A model generated the notes under the pieces. It was not told the origin of the DNA. It ran no database searches and worked only from the letters and a program-made list of their open reading frames with translations. DNA of 64,000 bases, taken from Phycisphaerales bacterium. Lineage in GTDB: Bacteria; Planctomycetota; Phycisphaerae; Phycisphaerales; UBA1924. Numbering within the stretch: the first letter of the stretch is position 1; every line of letters starts with the position of its first letter. Shown in pieces: positions 57,949-64,000 of the stretch. The stretch is taken from positions 186,001 to 250,000 of the forward strand of contig JAJDDC010000019.1 in assembly GCA_029260515.1 (NCBI GenBank). The letters are read 5' to 3'. The position numbers and the translations under genes are program-made.

Positions 57949-58578
57949 ATGACGCACGCGCCCCCCATCAGCCCGAAACCCGCTCTGCACCCGCCGACGG
58001 CGGAGCCGTTGCGTGTCGAGTGGGTCAGCCAGGGATTCGAGGGCATCGACATACTCGCGTGGCTCAACGCGCGCCAAAATCTTAAATCGCCGGTCGGCCA
58101 CAAGCGTGCGATGGCGCTGCTCGTGTACTACATCATTCTCGCTTGCATTGGGCTGCTGATCCTGAGCATCGGGATTGTCCTGGGCAGGACCGTGGCCCTC
58201 GTGCTGGCCGTGTTCCTGCTGCTCATCAGCGCGATCGGGATGATCGGTGCGCTCCGGTTGCTCAGCCCGGCCAAGTTTCAGGCGAAGGTCATCAAGATCG
58301 CACGAAAGAGCAACACGATCGAGTCGACCGCGGGGCACTGGTCTTGCGAGATCGACCACGGCAGGGTCGAGTTCGAGTGGCTCGACCGGGGGCACCTCAC
58401 CAGAATCCCCTCGGCCGAGATCACCGAGGTCGCGATCGTCTACGACCGCGTCGTCTTGCTCGCTGGCGAGTACTTGCGGGGATTCTTCCCGATCGACGCC
58501 CTGCCGCCGGGCGACCCCGAGATCCGAGTCAGAGCGGCCCTGCGTCATGTCCCCGCCGAGACCGAGCCAACGCACTGA
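57949..58578 (+). CDS. Two-helix membrane protein, unknown
   Basis: 209-residue protein with two hydrophobic helices (MALLVYYIILACIGLLILSIGIVLG and VALVLAVFLLLISAIGMIGAL) and a C-terminal soluble part with beta pattern (VEFEWLDRGHLTRIPSAEITEVAIVYDRVVLL), similar in outline to YcxB-like proteins. The start MTHAPPISPK at 57949 is preferred to a GTG 13 codons earlier. No family is certain. Lies between acnA and the chimeric pseudogene. Confidence 0.72.
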   Translation: MTHAPPISPKPALHPPTAEPLRVEWVSQGFEGIDILAWLNARQNLKSPVGHKRAMALLVYYIILACIGLLILSIGIVLGRTVALVLAVFLLLISAIGMIGALRLLSPAKFQAKVIKIARKSNTIESTAGHWSCEIDHGRVEFEWLDRGHLTRIPSAEITEVAIVYDRVVLLAGEYLRGFFPIDALPPGDPEIRVRAALRHVPAETEPTH

Positions 58579-58592
58579 CACGAGGAGCCCCC

Positions 58593-58790
58593 ATGTCCGA
58601 CCTCAAAACCAAACACAACCGCGTCGTCTGGATGGACATCCCCGTCGCCGACCTCGGCCGGGACATCGCGTTCTACGAGGGCGTGCTGCCGTAGTTCGAG
58701 AAGGACGCCCAGGCCGCCGCGTCCCTTGGCCTGGCGGGCGACGAGATGTTCGACATCCAGCCGCGCGCACCCCTCATCACGCCGGTCTGA
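58593..58790 (+). pseudogene. Chimeric pseudogene: VOC N-terminal fragment fused to aconitase fragment
   Basis: The first 32 codons (MSDLKTKHNRVVWMDIPVAD...GVL) match the VOC gene at 60295-60390 at 87 of 96 bases, including the GGAGCCCCC ribosome-site sequence. After CCG and an in-frame TAG (58692-58694), codons read [21 protein letters not shown], which matches acnA 57635-57694 at 54 of 60 bases in the aconitase frame, and a TGA follows at 58788-58790. The join suggests a recombination of two local genes; the stop makes it non-functional unless suppressed. Confidence 0.85.
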
Positions 58791-58899
58791 GCGGGGGGGG
58801 GCCCGCCTCGCCGCGACACCCCCACCCTCCGATGATCCCCGCAACGCGAGGCCCTTGAAGAGGCGGCCCGGCCTGCCGACCGGGCGGCGCCCCATTCGA

Positions 58900-59832
58900 T
58901 CAACCGCCAAAGAGCGAGCATTGTCGGTATATCGATAGCGCACCGTTGAGGCAGATGGTCCGGCCGGTGCGGGCATCAGAGCGTTCTCGACTGTACTGCT
59001 GGCTCTGGCCGCTGTAGCACTCGAGAATGGCCGTCACACCCCCGCCCGCACGCCAGCACTCGTTCCTGTAGTTCCGCACCCACTCGCGCGAGCCGATGTA
59101 GTCCATTCTCTCCTGGTAGGTACTATTGCAGTCGTTGATATTCTGGACGTACGTGAGCAGGCACTCGTGCTCGCCCGAGGGCTGCTGCACGGCGGTATCG
59201 ACCGGGGGCCACGCGAGCATGGTCACGGCCCCCGCCGAGTCGGCCACGATCGGGATCGTCGCCCCGACCCACGCCTGCACGCTCTGCGTGTTTGCGGGAT
59301 TCACGAACCCGTCTTCGGTGTCACGCCGGAACTGTTCCTCGTACAGGTGGCCCACCATCTCGAGCGACATCGCCTTCGCCTCGCCGAGATCCGCCGCGAC
59401 GTCGAACACGAACAGCGAGGCTTCCGTATCACCGTTGACCTCTGTGAAGTCAACATGGCCGAACACCGGGAACGAGCCGGACAAGGTCATGATCCACCCG
59501 CTCACGTCGCCGGCCACGATCGAGCCCGACGCGCCGATCTCTGCGAGCCCCTCATCGAAGTCTCGGTGGTAGCAATCCGGCGCCGGGTAGAACGAGTGCT
59601 CGTCGTACGACCCCGCGCCCACGACCACGCCCGTCGCCTCATCGATCACACTGATCAAATGCTGGCCCAGCAGCTCGTTCCCAAGCTCGATGCGGTACTC
59701 GCCAGCGTCGTCCAGACCCCACGCCTGGCTCCAGATCTCGGGCTCCGGAGCAAAGCCAGCTGACTGCGCGAACGCCGGCGCGCACAACGCCGCAACGCCA
59801 GCCACACAGCAGATTGTCCGTGACACGATCAT
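58900..59832 (-). CDS. Secreted hypothetical protein
   Basis: 310-residue protein with signal peptide MIVSRTICCVAGVAALCAPAFAQ. The body begins SAGFAPEPEIWSQAW and shows FTEVNGDTEASLFVFDVAADLG and a Cys-containing C-terminal part (NECWRAGGGVTAILECYSG) that could form disulfides. No family recognised. No dockerin, unlike other secreted proteins here. Confidence 0.8.
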   Translation of the reverse strand: MIVSRTICCVAGVAALCAPAFAQSAGFAPEPEIWSQAWGLDDAGEYRIELGNELLGQHLISVIDEATGVVVGAGSYDEHSFYPAPDCYHRDFDEGLAEIGASGSIVAGDVSGWIMTLSGSFPVFGHVDFTEVNGDTEASLFVFDVAADLGEAKAMSLEMVGHLYEEQFRRDTEDGFVNPANTQSVQAWVGATIPIVADSAGAVTMLAWPPVDTAVQQPSGEHECLLTYVQNINDCNSTYQERMDYIGSREWVRNYRNECWRAGGGVTAILECYSGQSQQYSRERSDARTGRTICLNGALSIYRQCSLFGG

Positions 59833-60294
59833 GAGTCATCTCCTAATTGAGACCCCATTACCAACAGCACACCCATAGCCCATCGACACGACTTGGGTGT
59901 GCCCAACAGCCGCGTCAGGTCGGTACGCACCGACTACTACGACGCCCCACGCCAATGGAGCGTCCCATGAACCGTCATCACGCTGTCAACAGCCGGGCGC
60001 GCCGAGGGAGTGCAGAAGCACGACACAGTGCCCGTAGAGAACTGCCACGAGATTACGCGTGGGGACCCGCGGGGTTTCGTATTCTCACCACATTGTTCTG
60101 ATAATAGTCTATTTTATGAATCATCAGCCCCCTCCCGCACCGAGCTCAACCACGAACCACGCCGGGAGATCCGCTCGCCGCCCGGTCGGCCCGCCTCGGA
60201 CCCGTCCAGCGTGCCCGCCCGCGCTGGCCGACCGCCCGACGCGGGAGCCCTAGCGTTCGGGACACGCCCCTCAGCAGCAGCTCTGGAGCCCCCC
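59833..60294. other. Non-coding region between the secreted protein and the VOC gene
   Basis: 462 bp with no credible gene. It holds a perfect 8-bp inverted repeat with flanking direct repeats (see 59861-59909), and an AT-rich piece TGATAATAGTCTATTTTATGAATC (60097-60121, split here only as a description). The rest is high-GC without visible features. Promoters for the secreted gene and the VOC gene are expected here. Confidence 0.4.
59861..59909. repeat. 8-bp inverted repeat with flanking 7-bp direct repeats
   Basis: GCACACCC (59867-59874) and GGGTGTGC (59895-59902) are exact reverse complements with a 20-bp loop. CCAACAG occurs at 59861-59867 and again at 59903-59909, so the inverted repeat is bounded by direct repeats. 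It resembles a small element or target duplication, but may be chance. Confidence 0.45.
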
Positions 60295-60681
60295 ATGTCC
60301 GACCTCAACGCCAAACACAACCGCGTCGTCTGGATGGACATACCGGTCGCGGATCTCGGCCGGGCCATCGCGTTCTACAAGGGCGTGCTCGCGATCGACG
60401 TCGGCCGCGAGAAGTTCGAGAACTTCGAGTTCGGCATCCTCGCCCACGACGAGGGCAACGGCGCCTGCCTCGTGCCCGACCCGGGCGCCATCAGCGACAC
60501 GCACGGCCCGCTCGTCTACATGAACGTGGACGGGCGACTCCGCGACGCGGTCGCGAAGACCGCCAAGCTGGGCGGCAAACTCACCCAGGACGTCCACGCG
60601 ATCGGCCCCCACGGCTTCCGCGCCCTGGTCACAGACTCCGAGGGCAACCGCCTCGCCCTGCACTCGAACACCGACGCCTGA
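60295..60681 (+). CDS. VOC (glyoxalase/bleomycin resistance-type) protein
   Basis: 128-residue vicinal-oxygen-chelate protein. It starts MSDLNAKHNRVVWMDIPVADLGRAIAFYKGVLAIDV and ends with HGFRALVTDSEGNRLALHSN, the usual VOC pairing of beta-alpha-beta-beta-beta repeats. Metal-binding residues are probably His in KHNRVVW-type and Glu in GNRLALHSN-type positions, but this was not confirmed. A truncated copy sits in the pseudogene at 58593. Function: possibly lactoylglutathione lyase-like or antibiotic-binding; unknown. Confidence 0.85.
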   Translation: MSDLNAKHNRVVWMDIPVADLGRAIAFYKGVLAIDVGREKFENFEFGILAHDEGNGACLVPDPGAISDTHGPLVYMNVDGRLRDAVAKTAKLGGKLTQDVHAIGPHGFRALVTDSEGNRLALHSNTDA

Positions 60682-60704
60682 ACCGCCCCCCCTGTGGGGA
60701 GGGC

Positions 60705-60763
60705 GTGTCACATCTGTGTCACGCGGAAGTCGTACACGCGAATCGCCGTGACATCTCCGTGAC
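60705..60763. promoter_or_regulatory. GTGTCAC/GTGAC repeat array upstream of the gene at 60816
   Basis: GTGTCAC occurs at 60705-60711 and 60716-60722 (11-bp period), and the inverse CGTGACA/CCGTGAC at 60747-60753 and 60757-60763 (11-bp period). The spacing equals one helical turn. It resembles an operator for a dimeric or oligomeric regulator. TTGTGA (60766-60771) and TACATT (60787-60792) could be weak promoter boxes but the spacer is only 15 bp. Confidence 0.55.
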
Positions 60764-60815
60764 GGTTGTGATACGCCATCGGACCGTACATTGCTCTGCA
60801 CACAAGGAGCACTGC

Positions 60816-62615
60816 ATGCACCGCGCCCGCCCCACCGCCGACCCCGCCGCACGCCTGGTCACGCTCGTGACCCCGCTGGTGGTCGCGCTCGCCGCCCCCG
60901 CGCTCGCCGACACGCCCGCCGACGGGCTGCCGATCTCGGAGGTGACCGCCTTCAAGGACGGGCACGCGCTCGTCGTCCGCGCCGGAGCCGCCCCGCTCGA
61001 CGCCCGCGGCGACGTGGTGCTCTACGACATGCCACGCCCGATCCTCGGCGCATTCTGGGCCGACGAACGCGAGGAGGGCGCACGCCTGGCCTCGGTGATG
61101 GCCGAGCGGTTCGAGGAGGACCGGGCGATGCCCGCATCGACGCCCGCCGAACTCTTGCGCGCAAACGTGGGCGCCCGGATCGCCTTCATCGACGTGCGCA
61201 ACGAGCTGCGCGAGGGCGTGCTCCGCGAGATCGTGACCCGCGAGCCCGAGGCGCCCGACGACGCCGCCCGCCCCCAGGGCTGGAACGACTGGCAGTGGTT
61301 CCAGTTCCAGCAGGGCCAGGGCGCCGCCGCCCCGACGACAAGCATCGCGCTCATCGAGACCGAGCACGGCGTCGCGTCCATCCCCATCGAACAGATCCGC
61401 GACCTCCGGTTCCTCGACGGGGCGCCCGAGACGAGCATTATCACGCCCCGCGAGCGCGAACGCATGACGCTGGACCTGGCCTGGGAAGGCGCGGCGCCGG
61501 ACGCGGGCGACGTGAGCCTGATGTACGTCCAGCGTGGGCTCCGGTGGGTGCCCTCGTACCGTGTGACCGTGCTCGACGAGCAGAACATCCGCCTGGAACT
61601 GCAGGCGACGCTGGTCAACGAGCTGGCGGACCTCGACGATGTCACGGTGAACTTCGCCGTCGGCGTGCCCAGCTTCGCCTTCGCCGACGCTCCAGACCCC
61701 ATCGCGATGCGCGACGCGCTGGCGGACCTGGGCCCGTACTTCCGCCCCAGCTCCGAGACGGGCGCGATGTTCTCCAACGCGATCATGGGCCAGAGCGCCC
61801 GGATGAGCGGGTACGCGCCCAGCAGCGGCGGGGGCGACGCGCCCGGCGCGGCGCCGGAGCTGACCGGCTCCGAACGGGCCGAGGACCTGTACGTGTACAC
61901 GATCGAGCACGTGACGCTGCGCAAGGGCGCGCGGATGGTTGTGCCCCTGGTCGCCTACGACGTGTGCTACGAGACGCTCTACCGCCTCGAGCTGCCCGCC
62001 CGCCCGCCCTACGACGCGTCGAACTCGATCCCGCACGAGCGCCGGACCGCCGTCGAGCGGGCGTTGTCGAGCCCCATCCCGACGCACGTCCTGCGGATCA
62101 CCAACGACAACGCCGACGACTACCCCATCACGACCGCGCCCGCCCTGGTCATCAAGGACGGGCGGACGCTCGCCCAGGGCATGCTCACCTACACCGCGCC
62201 CGGGGGCGTGAGCGATCTGGACGTCGGCAAGGGCGTGGAGATCGGCGTCGAGACACGCGAGATCGAGGGCGAGCGCGACATCAAGGCCGTCCGGTGGAAC
62301 AACAACGACTACGCGCGCGCCGACGTCGAGTTCTCCGCCACGATCACCAACCGCAAGCCAGACCCGGTCCGCCTCGAGGTCGTCAAGATCGCCTTCGGCG
62401 AGGGCGGCGACGCGGGGCTTGACGGCGAGGTCGAGACGCTGAGCCCGTACGACGCGCTGCTCGTGGGCGGCGACGAGTGGGCCTGGTGGCGCGGGTACAA
62501 CTGGCCCTGGTGGTGGGGACGCTTCAACACCGCCGTCCGCATCAGCTGGGACGTGACCATCGAGCCGGGCGAGGCCGTAGAGCTGAACGCGTCGTGGGGG
62601 TACTACTGGCGGTGA
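60816..62615 (+). CDS. Large secreted protein with DUF4139-like region
   Basis: 599-residue exported protein. Signal peptide in VTLVTPLVVALAAPALA; the mature part begins DGLPISEVTAFKDGHALVVRAG. Middle segment YVQRGLRWVPSYRVTVLDEQ and RLELQATLVNELADLDDVTVNFAVGVPS resembles DUF4139 proteins, which are beta-rich with unknown function. Near the C terminus are a Trp-rich stretch WAWWRGYNWPWWWGRF and EPGEAVELNASWGYYWR. AAGGAG lies 9 bp before the ATG. The repeat array at 60705 may control it. Confidence 0.75.
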   Translation: MHRARPTADPAARLVTLVTPLVVALAAPALADTPADGLPISEVTAFKDGHALVVRAGAAPLDARGDVVLYDMPRPILGAFWADEREEGARLASVMAERFEEDRAMPASTPAELLRANVGARIAFIDVRNELREGVLREIVTREPEAPDDAARPQGWNDWQWFQFQQGQGAAAPTTSIALIETEHGVASIPIEQIRDLRFLDGAPETSIITPRERERMTLDLAWEGAAPDAGDVSLMYVQRGLRWVPSYRVTVLDEQNIRLELQATLVNELADLDDVTVNFAVGVPSFAFADAPDPIAMRDALADLGPYFRPSSETGAMFSNAIMGQSARMSGYAPSSGGGDAPGAAPELTGSERAEDLYVYTIEHVTLRKGARMVVPLVAYDVCYETLYRLELPARPPYDASNSIPHERRTAVERALSSPIPTHVLRITNDNADDYPITTAPALVIKDGRTLAQGMLTYTAPGGVSDLDVGKGVEIGVETREIEGERDIKAVRWNNNDYARADVEFSATITNRKPDPVRLEVVKIAFGEGGDAGLDGEVETLSPYDALLVGGDEWAWWRGYNWPWWWGRFNTAVRISWDVTIEPGEAVELNASWGYYWR

Positions 62616-62796
62616 GCCGCCCGGGGGGGGGGCCCCGATCCGGGCGCCCGGTTGTGCCGATCGCCCGCACTCTCGCGGACGTGCGCGTCCGATCACACGA
62701 CATGCGCACCGCTTCGCCCGGGGCGTCGCCAGTGATCGACGTGCACGCCCGATGAGCCCCGCCGAGGTGGCGACGACCGCCACCGGGGGACGACAG

Positions 62797-63549
62797 ATGA
62801 ACCCGACCACCGCCGCCTTTCGCCCGAGCAAGGGCCTGACCACGTTCGTCGTCCTGCTGCTGGGGGCGAACGCGTTCCTGGCGCTCGTCGCAACCGGGTC
62901 GGGCTGGATGGACATCGAGATGCTCTCCAAATACCAGACGCCCGATCAGATGATCGAGAGCGGCGAGTGGATCGGCGCCGGCATCCGCGCCGTGCTCGTC
63001 GCGATCCCCTCGTTCATCGTCTGGCTGCTGACCGTGATCTGCTTCTGTATTTGGGCCGTCCGATCGTCGAAGAACGCACGCTCGCTGGGCGCGCAGGGCA
63101 TGGAGGTCTCCCCGGGCTGGGCCGCGGGGTGGTTCTTCGTCCCGATCGCGAACCTCTTCATGCCCTTCAAGGCCGTCTCGGAGATATGGAAGGCGAGCGA
63201 CCCCGAGGCCGGCGCGGATCCCACGGCGTGGAAGAACGCCGCCGCCGCGCCCGTCGCGCTGTGGTGGACGCTCTGGATCGTCTCGGGGATCATCGGCGGG
63301 ATCTCGTTCCAGTTCGGGTTCGGCGGCACGAACTCGATCGAGGCGTTGAAGATGTCCACGTACGTGCAGATGTTCGGCAGCGTCGTCTCGATGCTGTGCG
63401 CATTCGCCGCCGTGAGCGTCGTCCGCGGCATCCAGTTCCGCCAGGAGCAGAAGGCCGCGATGCTCAGCGTCACCCCGGCACGCAACACCGCTCGCGTGGG
63501 CGAGAGCGTCGGGTCCAACTCGTTCCTGCGCCAGACACCCGCCGCCTGA
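62797..63549 (+). CDS. DUF4328-like membrane protein
   Basis: 250-residue membrane protein with four hydrophobic helices (for example TFVVLLLGANAFLALVATG and ALWWTLWIVSGIIGGISF). The segment RSSKNARSLGAQGMEVSPGWAAGWFFVPIANLFMPFKAVSEIWKAS is the DUF4328 signature. Start at 62797 has GGGGGACGACAG ahead of it; an upstream ATG at 62752 is possible. Function unknown. Convergent with the TerC gene. Confidence 0.9.
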   Translation: MNPTTAAFRPSKGLTTFVVLLLGANAFLALVATGSGWMDIEMLSKYQTPDQMIESGEWIGAGIRAVLVAIPSFIVWLLTVICFCIWAVRSSKNARSLGAQGMEVSPGWAAGWFFVPIANLFMPFKAVSEIWKASDPEAGADPTAWKNAAAAPVALWWTLWIVSGIIGGISFQFGFGGTNSIEALKMSTYVQMFGSVVSMLCAFAAVSVVRGIQFRQEQKAAMLSVTPARNTARVGESVGSNSFLRQTPAA

Positions 63550-63558
63550 GCCCCGGGC

Positions 63559-64000
63559 TCAGCCCGCCACACCCGCCTTCTTCCGCCGGTGCGCCCCGGC
63601 CTTCATATTGATCAGCTCGACCACCAGCGCGAACCCCATCGCGAAGTAGATGTACCCCCGGTCCAGGTGCTGGTGCAGCCCGTCGGCGACCAGCAGCACC
63701 CCGATCAGCACCAGGAAGGCCAACGCCAGCGTCTTCATCGTCGGGCGTTTCATGACGAAACGACTCACTGGCCCCGCCATCGTCAGCATGACCGCGACGG
63801 CGAGCACAACCGCAGTCGCCATGATCCAGTAGTTGCCCGTCATGCCGACGGCGGTGATCACGCTGTCGAGGCTGAAGACCAGGTCGAGCATCAAGATCTG
63901 CCCGATCACGACGCCGACACTCACCTTCTTCGCCGCCGCCAGGCCCGGGCGGGTCTCGGGATCGTGGCGCAGCGCCCCGCCCTCCTCGACCATGTGGTGG
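63559..64000 (-). CDS. TerC-family integral membrane protein (partial)
   Basis: Cut by the window end: at least 146 codons are visible up to the window boundary. The C-terminal part has GVVIGQILMLDLVFSLDSVITAVGMTGNYWIM and MAGPVSRFVMKRPTMKTLALAFLVLIGVLLVADGL, the TerC (YkoY/tellurium resistance-linked) pattern with conserved acidic residues in the helices. Function of this branch is often metal-ion related, such as manganese export. The reading frame continues beyond position 64000, so the start is not seen. Confidence 0.92.
   Translation of the reverse strand, partial: HHMVEEGGALRHDPETRPGLAAAKKVSVGVVIGQILMLDLVFSLDSVITAVGMTGNYWIMATAVVLAVAVMLTMAGPVSRFVMKRPTMKTLALAFLVLIGVLLVADGLHQHLDRGYIYFAMGFALVVELINMKAGAHRRKKAGVAG

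Overview
The window reads as a chromosomal segment of a high-GC bacterium of the phylum Planctomycetota, most likely class Phycisphaerae. The main reason is a set of six secreted proteins that end in the same short C-terminal domain (one or two DFSDVLAFL-like repeats finishing in GCP, the type I know as a GC-type dockerin). Supporting signs are membrane proteins carrying small YDLRG/CPECG zinc ribbons, a DUF1559-like pseudopilin, a lone mraZ without a cell-division cluster, Lys/Arg-rich histone H1-like tails, and short helix/hairpin repeats typical of this phylum. No rRNA, tRNA, CRISPR array, prophage or transposase was recognised.

Layout. 1-2.5 kb: ribosomal protein operon rplK-rplA-rplJ-rplL on the minus strand, closed by a hairpin terminator. 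2.7-8.4 kb: secreted and lipoprotein genes, a low-GC nuclease-like orphan, an amidohydrolase, a GT4 glycosyltransferase and a flavin reductase-like protein. 8.6-9.7 kb: mraZ under a promoter that contains MraZ-type repeats, then about 410 bp of non-coding, strongly foldable sequence ending in a perfect terminator. 9.7-22.5 kb: many small single genes (SRPBCC, DUF3052, pseudopilin, YjdF-like, cyclophilin, aldo/keto reductase, a histone-tail/bactofilin fusion, GNAT, a voltage-gated channel with a zinc ribbon, DUF1801 with a lysine tail, DinB, RidA). 22.5-25.6 kb: a degraded accessory patch with repeats, a GIY-YIG-like gene and a low-GC Tat-exported beta-helix protein.

25.6-30.6 kb: groES and groEL with two unfamiliar small genes between them, a receiver-domain protein, and rmuC. 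30.6-32.3 kb: three zinc-ribbon membrane proteins. 32.3-38.9 kb: dockerin proteins (one an arylsulfotransferase-like enzyme), an FkbM methyltransferase, an M20 amidohydrolase, lipoproteins. 38.9-47.1 kb: ftsH, a BamD-like/LptE-like outer-membrane assembly pair, a TlpA-like thioredoxin, a LysR regulator and a TPR-sulfotransferase. 47.1-54.8 kb: an outer-membrane barrel and three large dockerin-bearing beta-helix proteins in a row. 55-64 kb: aconitase, a chimeric pseudogene made of VOC and aconitase fragments, the intact VOC gene, several membrane/secreted proteins, and a TerC gene cut by the window end.

Most genes are monocistronic and strand switches are frequent. Clear translational coupling is seen only in rplKAJL, groES-to-groEL, SRPBCC-DUF3052 and BamD-LptE. 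The strongest unusual signals are the bactofilin domain with an H1-like tail, the mraZ autoregulatory promoter with the downstream structured RNA candidate, the two inserts in groESL, the chimeric pseudogene, and the dockerin surface-protein family. Functional names rest on motifs read by eye; no database search was run.
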